A stretch of 64,000 bases of DNA. Origin: Moraxella nonliquefaciens (lineage in GTDB: Bacteria > Pseudomonadota > Gammaproteobacteria > Pseudomonadales > Moraxellaceae). How positions within the stretch are numbered: the stretch's first letter is position 1; every line of letters starts with the position of its first letter. Location: assembly GCF_001679005.1 (NCBI RefSeq), contig NZ_LXTW01000032.1, positions 310,001 through 374,000 of the forward strand, written 5' to 3'. This document shows, one piece after another, positions 35,870 to 43,946 of the stretch. The notes below the pieces were generated by a model. The model did not search any database. It was not told the DNA's origin and saw only the letters and a list, made by a program, of their open reading frames with translations. Made by a program: the position numbers and the translations under genes.

Positions 35870-36211
35870 CTAATGGGTGGTGGCAGACGAGAAAATATTC
35901 ATAATCACCACACCTGCCACGATAAAAGCCATGCCGATGATGGCAGGCGTGTCTAAGGACTGTTTTAGGATAAACACGCCAATCAAGGCAGTCAAGATAA
36001 TGCCCACGCCCGACCAAATGGCATAGGTCATGCCAAGGGGAATGACCTTGACGACATGAGACAGAAGGTAAAAAGCGATGGCAAAACAGATGAGCGTAAT
36101 ACAAGTGGGAATGAACCTGCTAAATCCGTCTGATTTTACTAAAAAAGTCGAACCTGTTACTTCGCTGATGATGGCAAGGGCGAGCAAGGCGTAAGCGGTG
36201 GGTAGTTGCAT
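35870..36211 (-). CDS. Small multidrug resistance (SMR) efflux protein, EmrE/QacE-like
   Basis: The 113-residue protein has four transmembrane helices and aligns throughout with EmrE. The proton- and drug-coupled Glu17 is in SEVTGS, and YAIWSGVGI (63-71) and PAIIGMAFIVAGVVIMN follow. It exports cationic drugs or antiseptics by proton antiport as an antiparallel dimer. The conserved Gly-rich helix 3 and full length argue for function. The operator upstream and the downstream TetR gene indicate substrate-inducible expression. Confidence 0.94.
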   Translation of the reverse strand: MQLPTAYALLALAIISEVTGSTFLVKSDGFSRFIPTCITLICFAIAFYLLSHVVKVIPLGMTYAIWSGVGIILTALIGVFILKQSLDTPAIIGMAFIVAGVVIMNIFSSATTH

Positions 36212-36239
36212 GATGATTTCAATGTTAACTATGATGAAT

Positions 36240-36259
36240 AAAACCGACTGGTCGGTTTT
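36240..36259. promoter_or_regulatory. TetR-type operator upstream of the SMR-tetR operon
   Basis: AAAACCGAC and GTCGGTTTT are perfect 9-base arms around a 2-base centre. The site lies 29-48 bases before the SMR start codon, where a repressor would block the promoter. GAC-N-GTC-centred palindromes of this kind are typical TetR-family operators. Confidence 0.8.
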
Positions 36260-36296
36260 ATATTTTACAAAAAATCATAGCTAAGTGCAAGTTTTT

Positions 36297-37073
36297 TTAA
36301 TTTATCCCTGTCTTATCTTGATAACGAGTGGGGTCGGATATGCCTGCTTGCACAAAGCCTTGATGACGTAACACACAGCTGTCACACTCGCCACAGGCTC
36401 TCCCATCACTGTCGGCACGGTAACATGACACGGTTTGGGCATAGTCCACACCCAACGACAATCCAAGTTTTAGAGTTTGGGCTTTGGATAAATATTGCAA
36501 AGGGGCGATGATGGATAAGCGTCTGCCTGCTCGCCCTGCCACGGTGGCAAGATTTGCCATGGTCTCAAAGGCACGAATATAGTCATCTCGGCAGTCAGGA
36601 TAGCCTGAAAAATCAACCGAACTTACCCCGATGATGATGGCACAGGCTTCGGTTACTTCTGCCACAGCCAAGGCATAAGACAGAAAAATGGTATTACGTG
36701 CAGGGACGTACGTGACAGGCACAGCATCGCTGTCTGCTTGATGGTCAGGCACCTCAATACTGCTGTCAGTCAGTGCCGAGCCACCAAGCTGAGCGATGTC
36801 AATATCAATGATGCGGTGCGACACACCAAGCATCTGGGCAATGGCGGATGAAAAAGCAAGTTCGCTTAAATGACGTTGTCCGTAGCGAAAACTGATGGCG
36901 GTAACCTCTTTAAAAACAGCCTTTGCCCAATACAGACAAGTGGTGGAGTCAAGCCCTCCTGAGAACAAAACGACCGCCTTTTGACTTGCAAAATCGTCAG
37001 AATGGGGAATGTTAAGGTCATTATTCTTAGGGTCATAGGGACAAAATGTCATCATAAAATATAAACCATGCAA
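36297..37073 (-). CDS. queC: 7-cyano-7-deazaguanine (preQ0) synthase
   Basis: QueC converts 7-carboxy-7-deazaguanine to preQ0 in queuosine biosynthesis. The 258-residue protein has the PP-loop VLFSGGLDSTTCL near residue 35, FRYGQRH, and the C-terminal zinc-binding cysteines (CYRADSDGRACGECDSC). The start is uncertain. The ATG at 37073 is used here; ATGs at 37055 and 37052 would shorten a non-conserved lead. An extended -10 TGTTAAAAT at 37097-37089 would give a very short leader. No preQ1 riboswitch is recognisable. A QueD-like gene is at 43.1 kb. Confidence 0.94.
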   Translation of the reverse strand: MHGLYFMMTFCPYDPKNNDLNIPHSDDFASQKAVVLFSGGLDSTTCLYWAKAVFKEVTAISFRYGQRHLSELAFSSAIAQMLGVSHRIIDIDIAQLGGSALTDSSIEVPDHQADSDAVPVTYVPARNTIFLSYALAVAEVTEACAIIIGVSSVDFSGYPDCRDDYIRAFETMANLATVAGRAGRRLSIIAPLQYLSKAQTLKLGLSLGVDYAQTVSCYRADSDGRACGECDSCVLRHQGFVQAGISDPTRYQDKTGIN

Positions 37074-37202
37074 ATAATCAAACGGTCAATTTTAACACAA
37101 AATTCAAAAAATCCTTCAATTGTGGCAGTTTTATTTTTAACAAGTCTAGAATGTATTCAACTTTTACATCATTTAGAAAGTTTTATAAATACAATGGTTG
37201 TA

Positions 37203-37236
37203 GAAAACGAGATTTTTATTGGTATTTTACATCTCG
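37203..37236 (-). terminator. Possible terminator after lptB
   Basis: CGAGAT and ATCTCG arms with a 17-base loop are followed on the minus strand by TTTT. They lie about 40 bases past the lptB stop. The loop is long, so this is a weak call. The rest of the 200-base gap to queC shows nothing convincing. Confidence 0.35.
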
Positions 37237-37274
37237 CTCATCTTTTTACTCATCAGTGGTAGAGACATCCTAGT

Positions 37275-38000
37275 CTACACCATAAAATCTTTGCCCAAAT
37301 AAACCTTTTGCACCAACTCATTTTGTAGGATGTCATTGGGCGAACCTTGGGCGATGATATTGCCTTCGGACACGATATAAGCTTTCTGGCAGATGGATAA
37401 GGTTTCACGCACATTATGGTCGGTAATGAGTACGCCAATACCTCGCTGCTTTAAAGCAGTAATGACATCCTTAATGTCACCCACCGAAATAGGGTCAACC
37501 CCTGCAAACGGCTCATCTAGCAGGATAAATTTAGGGTTAGCTGCCAACGCTCTGGCAATCTCACAGCGACGACGCTCGCCACCTGACACACTCATACCCA
37601 GCGAATGACGCACATGCTCTAAATGAAACTCACCAATGAGCTTTTCAAGTTCGGTCAGTTGGGCAGATTTATCCAAATCTTGACGGGTTTGTAATATCGC
37701 CAAAATATTTTGCTCAATGGTCAGTTTACGAAAAATAGAGCTTTCTTGGGGCAGATAACCAACACCTGCTTTGGCACGTTCATGCATGGCTTTTTTGGAC
37801 AAATCAATATCACCCAACATGATTTGTCCTTTATCCATCGGCACAAGCCCAATGACCATATAAAAACTTGTGGTCTTGCCTGCTCCGTTAGGCCCTAAAA
37901 TACCCACCACTTGTCCTTCATCTATCTCAAAGGAGACATCTTTGACCACCCAACGCTGTCCATAACGTTTGCCCAAATGGTGCATGGCAAGTGTGGTCAT
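37275..38000 (-). CDS. lptB: LPS export ABC transporter ATP-binding protein
   Basis: The 241-residue ATPase energises LPS extraction from the inner membrane together with LptFG and LptC. Walker A is GPNGAGKTT (36-44), the Q-loop is in GYLPQESSIFRKL, the signature is SVSGGERRRCEIARAL, Walker B is FILLDEPFAGVDP, and the switch His is in LITDHNVRE. The start overlaps the lptA stop by four bases. Last gene of the kdsD-kdsC-lptC-lptA-lptB cluster; no rpoN follows, unlike in many Gammaproteobacteria. Confidence 0.97.
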   Translation of the reverse strand: MTTLAMHHLGKRYGQRWVVKDVSFEIDEGQVVGILGPNGAGKTTSFYMVIGLVPMDKGQIMLGDIDLSKKAMHERAKAGVGYLPQESSIFRKLTIEQNILAILQTRQDLDKSAQLTELEKLIGEFHLEHVRHSLGMSVSGGERRRCEIARALAANPKFILLDEPFAGVDPISVGDIKDVITALKQRGIGVLITDHNVRETLSICQKAYIVSEGNIIAQGSPNDILQNELVQKVYLGKDFMV

Positions 38001-38527
38001 GGGCGAACACCTGTTTGACTGTTTGATTCATTTGGAGGAAACACCAACTCTACACGGCGACCATCGCCAGCATTAGCCTCCACATCGCCCAGTTTTAGGC
38101 TATAACGGATGGTATTACCTGAAAAGCTCGCCCCTGCTTGGGTCAGTTTGGCATTGCCTGTAAGCGTGATGATGCCCGTCAGTGCATTATAATCAATCCT
38201 ATTTGCTCGCCCCTTGGCAAGCCCCTTTTCTTGGGTAACGATTTGTTGCATGGTTGCAGGGCGACCTGTTGCCACAGCAGTTTTAATGCTACGCTTATCA
38301 TCTAAGTTTAGCGTAATGTTGTCAGCGGTGATTTTAAGCGTGCCTTGTTCAATGATGACATTACCCAAATAATTGGTTACACCTGTACGCTCACTATATG
38401 TTGCTTTATCGGCAAGCAGACGAATGGGCTGATTGGCATCCGATGGCAGTGCATGGGCGGATGATGCCATGCCAATACCTGCCACAGCCAGCAACATTTT
38501 GGGTGATATTAAGTGTGATGTTCTCAT
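37997..38527 (-). CDS. lptA: LPS transport periplasmic protein
   Basis: The 176-residue protein has a signal peptide (to about ASSAHA) and an OstA/LptA beta-jellyroll (PIRLLADKATYSERTG, NYLGNVIIEQGTLKITADNITL). It polymerises or bridges between LptC and LptD to carry LPS across the periplasm. It sits 14 bases after lptC and overlaps lptB, so the three are co-translated. Confidence 0.95.
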   Translation of the reverse strand: MRTSHLISPKMLLAVAGIGMASSAHALPSDANQPIRLLADKATYSERTGVTNYLGNVIIEQGTLKITADNITLNLDDKRSIKTAVATGRPATMQQIVTQEKGLAKGRANRIDYNALTGIITLTGNAKLTQAGASFSGNTIRYSLKLGDVEANAGDGRRVELVFPPNESNSQTGVRP

Positions 38528-38541
38528 AAACTGTCCAATGG

Positions 38542-39117
38542 TTAAAATAATGATTTATCTACACGCTTAGGCGGAGTAAATTCCATTTGAATGTGGTAAA
38601 ATTCATATTCACCTGTCTGCAAATCCCCAGTAAAGCCCTGTGCTATAAAACTATCTGCACCTTGGGTGATACTGATGGGTTTGTTGCTTGCCACTTGATA
38701 CTGTTTGGTATTGGCTGTTAGCAAGTCGCCTTTGATGGTCATCTTAGGTTTGGTATCATCGCCTTGTCGTACCAACACAAAACCCTCTTGCAATAACAAA
38801 TCACCCGTGGTCTGCTCCAAAATGGCAAGATTGGCTTCTAAATAATGGCTTTGCCCATTTGGGGGTGTCCAGTCCATTTTGACATTTCTCATCTCATCCA
38901 TGCCTGCACTATTTTTTATCAAACTGTCTGCCATTAACGTGTATTCAATCTCACCTGTTTTGGGATTGGTCTGCACCGCTTTAATTTCGGTTACCTCATA
39001 GGAGACAGTAGGAGCAGATGGTACGGTAGGTTCAATTTTGACGTCTTCTTTATAAAAAAACCACACCCCAACCATGAGTGCCATCACACCCAGCACGCTA
39101 ATAATTTTTAGATTCAT
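38542..39117 (-). CDS. lptC: LPS export complex subunit LptC
   Basis: The 191-residue bitopic protein has an N-terminal transmembrane helix (ISVLGVMALMVGVWFFY) and a periplasmic jellyroll with the LptC pattern (YTLMADSLIK, MRNVKMDW, LEANLAILEQTTGDLLLQEGFVLVR). It receives LPS from LptBFG and hands it to LptA. It follows kdsC by 57 bases. The call rests on fold pattern and strict gene order, since LptC sequences are divergent. Confidence 0.93.
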   Translation of the reverse strand: MNLKIISVLGVMALMVGVWFFYKEDVKIEPTVPSAPTVSYEVTEIKAVQTNPKTGEIEYTLMADSLIKNSAGMDEMRNVKMDWTPPNGQSHYLEANLAILEQTTGDLLLQEGFVLVRQGDDTKPKMTIKGDLLTANTKQYQVASNKPISITQGADSFIAQGFTGDLQTGEYEFYHIQMEFTPPKRVDKSLF

Positions 39118-39174
39118 GAGTGATTGTCTCTTATTATTACCAATTCTGATTGATATTAATCTAAGCGTATTAGG

Positions 39175-39696
39175 CTAGGTATATTGGGCGATAAAAGCAT
39201 CATAAACGCCTTTTGCTTTTAATAACTGCTCACACACTTCACGCACCGCACCATGCCCACCTGCTTTGATGGTTATAATATCCGCCACCGCTTGTATCTG
39301 GGCACAGCCATTTGGTACAGACACACCCACACCCGCTTCACGCACAGCTTTTAAGTCGGGCAAATCATCGCCCATATACATACACTCACTCATAGACAAT
39401 CCAAGCTCATCGGCAAGAGTGGACAAAGCGATAAATTTATCATCTCGTCCCTGTACCACATGGTCAATGCCAAGCTCATCAGCACGACGCACCACCATGG
39501 GTGAATCCCTGCCTGTAATGATGGCAAGGATAATCTCTTGCTTTTTGAGTGCTTTTAACCCCACACCATCTTGAACATAAAAGGCTTTGGTTTCTACACC
39601 ATGGCTGTCATAGATGATTTGCCCATCCGACAAAATCCCATCCACATCCATGGCAAAAAGTTTGACGGTCTGCAATCGTTTGGTTAAGTCGCTCAT
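39175..39696 (-). CDS. kdsC: 3-deoxy-D-manno-octulosonate 8-phosphate phosphatase
   Basis: The 173-residue HAD-superfamily C0 phosphatase removes phosphate from Kdo-8-P. Motif I is DVDGILSDG (Asp17 nucleophile), motif II is in AIITGRDS, and motif IV is MGDDLPDL. There is no cap domain, and it works as a tetramer. It follows kdsD by 35 bases and precedes the Lpt genes, the standard order linking Kdo synthesis with LPS export. Confidence 0.96.
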   Translation of the reverse strand: MSDLTKRLQTVKLFAMDVDGILSDGQIIYDSHGVETKAFYVQDGVGLKALKKQEIILAIITGRDSPMVVRRADELGIDHVVQGRDDKFIALSTLADELGLSMSECMYMGDDLPDLKAVREAGVGVSVPNGCAQIQAVADIITIKAGGHGAVREVCEQLLKAKGVYDAFIAQYT

Positions 39697-39731
39697 GCCT
39701 CCTCCTTTTTTGTTTTTTTGTTATCAATCAG

Positions 39732-40721
39732 TTAATTCACGCCTGCTTTTAGCAAATCATGAATACCAATCACACCTTCAAGCCTACCCTTATTCAATAC
39801 CAATAATTGGCTGATGGCACACTCATTCATAAGCGTTAAAGCATCAGATGCCCGCATATTGGCAGTTATGTGCTTAGGGTGCTCGGTCATGAGTGTGTCC
39901 ATCGAAGATGCCAATGATACCTTATCTGCCAACTTACGTCGCAAATCACCATCGGTAAAAATACCCACCACATGACCATTTTCATTCACAACCACCGCTA
40001 AGCCCAATCGTCCGCCTGTCATCACTGGCAGGGCTTTATCAAGACTGGTATCAGCTTGTACCACAGGCAGATTCTCAGTGTGCATGACATCCTTAACACG
40101 GGTCAACAGTTTACGTCCCAATGCCCCTGCTGGGTGCGATAGGGCAAAATCATGACTGGTAAAGCCTCGAGCATATAGCAATGCCACCGCCAACGCATCA
40201 CCCAATGCCAGTGTGGCGGTTGTGCTTGATGTTGGTGCCAGCCCTAAGGGACAGGCCTCTTCAAAATTGCCGAGGGTTAAAGCAATATTGGCAGATTTGG
40301 GTAAAAATCCACGACGGTCACGGCTGATACTGATTAAAGGGATGCCCAACTGTTTTACAACAGGGATGAGCGTTTTTATCTCATCGGATTGTCCTGAGTT
40401 GGAAATGGCAATCAGCACATCGCCCTGCACAAGCATGCCCAAATCGCCATGTCCGGCCTCCCCAGGGTGCATAAAAAACGCAGGTGTGCCTGTGCTTGCC
40501 AGTGTTGCTGCAATCTTACGTCCGACATGTCCGCTCTTGCCCATGCCTGTTACCACGACACGACCACGACAGTTCAAAATCGTTTGACACGCCTGCACAA
40601 AACGCTCATCAAGTTCATGTTTTAGTAGTGTCAATGCTTCTTGTTCGGTATTGATGGCAGTTAAACCGATATTGACAAAGTCAGTATCAAAGTTGATTGT
40701 ATTTGAGGGCTGATTATTCAT
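39732..40721 (-). CDS. kdsD: D-arabinose 5-phosphate isomerase
   Basis: The 329-residue enzyme makes arabinose 5-phosphate, the Kdo precursor. An SIS domain comes first (GRVVVTGMGKSGHVGRKIAATLASTG, with the HPGEAGHGDLGM loop), then two CBS domains (VMHTENLPVV; TEHPKHITANMRASDA). I use the ATG at 40721; the frame runs open to 40799 but the extra 26 residues are not conserved-looking. First gene of the kdsD-lptB cluster. Confidence 0.96.
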   Translation of the reverse strand: MNNQPSNTINFDTDFVNIGLTAINTEQEALTLLKHELDERFVQACQTILNCRGRVVVTGMGKSGHVGRKIAATLASTGTPAFFMHPGEAGHGDLGMLVQGDVLIAISNSGQSDEIKTLIPVVKQLGIPLISISRDRRGFLPKSANIALTLGNFEEACPLGLAPTSSTTATLALGDALAVALLYARGFTSHDFALSHPAGALGRKLLTRVKDVMHTENLPVVQADTSLDKALPVMTGGRLGLAVVVNENGHVVGIFTDGDLRRKLADKVSLASSMDTLMTEHPKHITANMRASDALTLMNECAISQLLVLNKGRLEGVIGIHDLLKAGVN

Positions 40722-40842
40722 AAATGGCGGATGATTTTTAATTTTTATAAGTAGATATGATACCATATTTGATAATGTTTTATGGCAAATTTTTATCATA
40801 TTTGTACGTCTTATTCGGTAAAATTTGGTAAAAACTTATCAT

Positions 40843-40871
40843 AAAAAAAGCCCACATTATGCAGGCTTTTT
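40843..40871 (-). terminator. Rho-independent terminator of hfq
   Basis: On the minus strand AAAAAGCC and GGCTTTTT form an 8-base stem with an 11-base loop followed by further T. It lies 25 bases after the hfq stop, before the kdsD promoter region. Confidence 0.78.
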
Positions 40872-40895
40872 GTATGGCGATGATTGATTATCTCA

Positions 40896-41519
40896 TCATT
40901 CATCATCCTTGTTTTTATCAAATCCTTGACGGTCAAAGGCACTGTCATCAAAGGCTTTATTATCAAAATTATCAAAACCCCTGCCATCAAAACCACGCTC
41001 ATTTTTCTCAAAACCCTTGCCATCAAAACCACGTTCATCAAAACCTGTACGCTCAAAACCTTGATTAAAGCCCATGCCTCCTTGCACATAGCCTGTACGC
41101 TCAAAACCTTGACCACTGCCAAAGCCTTGGTTTGGCGGCGTGCGAGTAAAGCCACCAACAGGACGGGTTGCATTTGTTGCACTGCCAAAGCCCTGACGTT
41201 CAAAACCTGCATTGGGATAGCCTGTGCCTTGATAGTTACTACCCCCCATCACGCCACCCACTGATGATGGATAACCTGCACCTGTGGCTGTACCAGAAGT
41301 TGTACCGTCTGCACGAGGATTGCGAGTAGGAACAACCGTAGAAATGGCATGCTTATAGACCATTTGACTTACGGTATTTTTGAGTAGGACAACATACTGA
41401 TCAAATGATTCAATCTGACCTTGTAGCTTGATGCCATTGACCAAAAAAATAGATACAGGAATGCGGTCTTTACGCAGAGCGTTTAAAAATGGGTCTTGTA
41501 GGCTTTGCCCTTTTGACAT
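40896..41519 (-). CDS. hfq: RNA chaperone Hfq with a long Gly/Phe/Asp-rich C-terminal tail
   Basis: Residues 1-66 are the Sm core: QDPFLNALRKDRIPVSIFLVNG, the QGQIESFDQYVVLL Sm1, and the YKHAISTVVP Sm2. It matches Hfq, which pairs small RNAs with mRNAs as a hexamer. The remaining 140 residues are a low-complexity tail with repeats of the type GF(D/E)xxGF, Gly/Asn-rich at first, acidic at the end (DKNKDDE). Moraxellaceae are known for long glycine-rich Hfq tails, but this one is extreme relative to the 102-residue E. coli protein. It follows miaA in the usual order, with a 63-base gap. Confidence 0.96.
   Translation of the reverse strand: MSKGQSLQDPFLNALRKDRIPVSIFLVNGIKLQGQIESFDQYVVLLKNTVSQMVYKHAISTVVPTRNPRADGTTSGTATGAGYPSSVGGVMGGSNYQGTGYPNAGFERQGFGSATNATRPVGGFTRTPPNQGFGSGQGFERTGYVQGGMGFNQGFERTGFDERGFDGKGFEKNERGFDGRGFDNFDNKAFDDSAFDRQGFDKNKDDE
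40899..41130. repeat. Imperfect in-frame repeats encoding the Hfq tail
   Basis: The plus strand shows many near-copies of TCAAAACC and CATCAAA spaced by multiples of three. They encode GFERTG(Y/F), GFDERGF, GFDGKGF, GFDGRGF and AFDRQGF. The array keeps frame throughout and looks expandable by slippage or recombination. Confidence 0.75.
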
Positions 41520-41582
41520 TGTTGTTCTCCAAAATTAACACAAGAATAAGCAACCAATGGTGCTTGGAAAAATACATTAAAA

Positions 41583-42725
41583 TCACGCCAAAATTTCATT
41601 TTGTGCATCTTTTATGCTTGCAAATGAAAAAATCCGTTGTTGTGATTGGGGGGCATTTGTGATGCCAGTCTTTATTTTATTCATTTCATTGGCTTTTGCA
41701 AATTGGGGTAAGGCATTTAACTGTCTTTGCCATGTTGATTGGCGTTTTGCCAGTTGCCTTGTTGCATATAATGCCTTATTTTTCATATCTTGACAAGCCA
41801 TATCATGCAAATTTTCCCATTTTTTTACAAAATTTTTGCTGTTTGTGGCAGTCATTTCATGGTTTTTTTGTAAATTTACACTAAATTCTTGCCAAATGGG
41901 GGAGATTTGCATGACCTTATGGTCTGTTATCGCCAAAAATTCAAGTACCTGCCGATAGCCTACGCATCGCATCGATGGCATATCAGGTCTTAAATTGGGA
42001 TATTTTTTGAGTAAATTTATCACCTCATCAACCAAGCCCTGCTCCCACATGATGTCAAGACGTCTGGCGATACGCTCATGTAGCCATGCTCGCTCAGGTT
42101 CAACCGACAAGGTCAGCCAGTTTTGGTGTGGGTTGTGGCAGGGGGCGACTTTGGGCGTGGTTTGCCAAATACTCATGGGCACACCCGTCTGGATGTGCAC
42201 CTCTACCGCCCTTGTGATACGTTGAGTGTCAAATATGTTTAGACGCTGACAAATCTTAGGGTCGTGCGTTTGTAGGTAGGCATACAAATCGCCAATGCCT
42301 TCATCAGACAGCCATGATTTGACCTGCGTGCGAATGGCAGGGTCAGTATCAGGTACAGCAGACAGACCATCAAGCAGTGCCATATAATACATCATCGTAC
42401 CACCGACCAATAGTGGAATTTTACCTTGTGCGTGAATGCTTGTAATCAGTCGTTGCACGTCTGCCACAAAAGTCGCCACGTTGTATGTTTGGGTTGGCTT
42501 TATGATATTGACAAGGTGATGTGGAAACTTGCTAAGTTCATCATCGGTTGGCTTTGCTGTGCCAATGTTCATATCCTGATAAATCAAGGCACTGTCTACC
42601 GACACCAAATCAAACCGACCTGTTTCATATAAGTGGCATGCCAAATCGGTCTTACCGCTTGCAGTCGGTGCGATAAGAGATAGGACGGTGTTAGGTGGTA
42701 GGTCTTTATAGGATAAATTCATCAC
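41583..42725 (-). CDS. miaA: tRNA dimethylallyltransferase with an insertion
   Basis: MiaA adds dimethylallyl to A37 of tRNAs reading UNN codons. The P-loop APTASGKT is at 20-27, with DSALIYQDMNIGTAKP, GGTMMYY and the SMRCVGYRQ region after it. At 380 residues it is 60 or more longer than the usual enzyme. About 35-40 extra residues sit between GYRQVLEFL (256-264) and ALYATRQLAKRQ, and there is a tail of some 40 residues. The extra part (IWQEFSVNLQKNHEMTATN) is polar and helix-like. All core motifs are intact. It overlaps the tsaE stop by four bases. Confidence 0.93.
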   Translation of the reverse strand: MMNLSYKDLPPNTVLSLIAPTASGKTDLACHLYETGRFDLVSVDSALIYQDMNIGTAKPTDDELSKFPHHLVNIIKPTQTYNVATFVADVQRLITSIHAQGKIPLLVGGTMMYYMALLDGLSAVPDTDPAIRTQVKSWLSDEGIGDLYAYLQTHDPKICQRLNIFDTQRITRAVEVHIQTGVPMSIWQTTPKVAPCHNPHQNWLTLSVEPERAWLHERIARRLDIMWEQGLVDEVINLLKKYPNLRPDMPSMRCVGYRQVLEFLAITDHKVMQISPIWQEFSVNLQKNHEMTATNSKNFVKKWENLHDMACQDMKNKALYATRQLAKRQSTWQRQLNALPQFAKANEMNKIKTGITNAPQSQQRIFSFASIKDAQNEILA

Positions 42726-43150
42726 CCATCCAGCCTTATGCCAGTCATATGAACCACCCTACTCTCGTCGGCTTGTCTTGTGATGTTTATCAGCATATCA
42801 GGTTTTGGCAACAAACTCTTAGCACGGCTTGCCCACTCTATGATGACAAGCGAGTTTGGCTCATCAAAGTATTCAAAAAACCCAATAAAATCCAGCTCTT
42901 CTGGGTCATCTAAGCGGTATAAGTCAGCATGATACACAGGCTTACCGTGAATATCATATGGCTCAACTAAGGTATAAGTTGGGCTTTTTACCGCCCCAAC
43001 ATGCCCTAACGCATGTAGTAGATGACGGGTAAATGTCGTCTTACCTGCCCCCAAATCGCCCAACAGCCACAGACTGCCTGTGGGGTTAGTTTTGGCGATG
43101 GCTTTGGCAAGGCGTTGGGTATCGGCTTCGTCATTTAAAATGATTGTCAT
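42722..43150 (-). CDS. tsaE: tRNA threonylcarbamoyladenosine biosynthesis ATPase
   Basis: The 142-residue protein carries Walker A GDLGAGKTTFTR, the SPTYTLVEPY switch region and Walker B-like VIIEWASRA. It is the essential ATPase partner of TsaB/TsaD in t6A37 formation. Its start overlaps the QueD-like stop and its stop overlaps miaA, so three tRNA-modification genes are translationally coupled. The commonly adjacent amiB/mutL are absent. Confidence 0.95.
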   Translation of the reverse strand: MTIILNDEADTQRLAKAIAKTNPTGSLWLLGDLGAGKTTFTRHLLHALGHVGAVKSPTYTLVEPYDIHGKPVYHADLYRLDDPEELDFIGFFEYFDEPNSLVIIEWASRAKSLLPKPDMLINITRQADESRVVHMTGIRLDG

Positions 43151-43743
43151 ACTCTAACCTGTCTTAACGGCTGTGGATTGACAAATTTCTCGCCACGTTT
43201 TAGTTTATCAAACAACTCGCCATCGCCCCACTCGGCTTTGACTTGTTCACTAAATTCAAACTCATCAAGCGACAATTTGCCCATGCTCTCATTTGCCACA
43301 TCTTCACCAAAACATTGGGCGTACCCTGTGGCGGTTTCATGGACGATGACCGAATACACCGACACTCCCATTTCTCCATTTTGGGTGATGGTATTGGTCA
43401 GTACCTTGTCCGCCCAATAAAAAATCACACGGCTAAACTGTTCAGCAGATGGCGATACTGGCAGACTTATCCAACGAGCTGAGAACCTCTTGCATGCACG
43501 GACATAATCAGGGTCATCCTTATTCCAAAAGGTGATGGCATGATCAAAGCTATCAATCAAGTCCTTGATGTGCGATTTTAACAGTCCAAAATCATAAACC
43601 ATCTGCCCATTATCAAGAGCATGGGCTTCTAAGATAAGCTCCACTTGATAGCTATGCCCATGAATAGAACGGCTACAACGCTCTGATGTGCAATTACGAA
43701 CAATGTGGGCATTTTCAAACTTAAAGAGTTTACGGATACGCAT
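43147..43743 (-). CDS. queD: 6-carboxytetrahydropterin synthase family protein (QueD-like)
   Basis: I choose the ATG at 43743 (198 residues); the open frame continues to 43899 but encodes Cys-rich, unrelated sequence. Zinc ligands are the His of FENAHIV and the two of SIHGHSY, with the catalytic Cys in RCSRSIHGH and a late ETATGYAQC. It would convert dihydroneopterin triphosphate to carboxytetrahydropterin for queuosine. It is about 60 residues longer than a minimal QueD because of inserts and a C-terminal extension, so a variant activity is possible. Coupled to tsaE and miaA by overlapping start-stop codons. Confidence 0.85.
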   Translation of the reverse strand: MRIRKLFKFENAHIVRNCTSERCSRSIHGHSYQVELILEAHALDNGQMVYDFGLLKSHIKDLIDSFDHAITFWNKDDPDYVRACKRFSARWISLPVSPSAEQFSRVIFYWADKVLTNTITQNGEMGVSVYSVIVHETATGYAQCFGEDVANESMGKLSLDEFEFSEQVKAEWGDGELFDKLKRGEKFVNPQPLRQVRV

Positions 43744-43946
43744 TTTTTCAGTTATATGGTTGGTTTTTTGTATTATATCATGAAATTGTGGTTTTGAATG
43801 GGTGCGTATTTTGGTCCAATCAAACAAAAGCCCCACATAAGGCAAATTACACCCAATACACCCAAATAGATGACAACATACTTTTGGGATATGGTTCACT
43901 TAAAAACACGACAAACATGCCCATCTCATCCATTTTTGCTTTGGGT

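Noticed and set aside
37068..37262. 64-codon plus-strand ORF in the lptB-queC gap
   Set aside because: It overlaps the queC start on the other strand, has no ribosome site, and its sequence shows no domain or signal.
37052..37274. preQ1 riboswitch upstream of queC
   Set aside because: No CUUCUUAUC-type or A-rich pseudoknot tail was recognisable, and the extended -10 leaves almost no leader.
40811..41212. 133-codon ORF inside hfq in another minus-strand frame
   Set aside because: It is a shadow of the repetitive hfq tail; the hfq frame has the Sm motifs, start and terminator.
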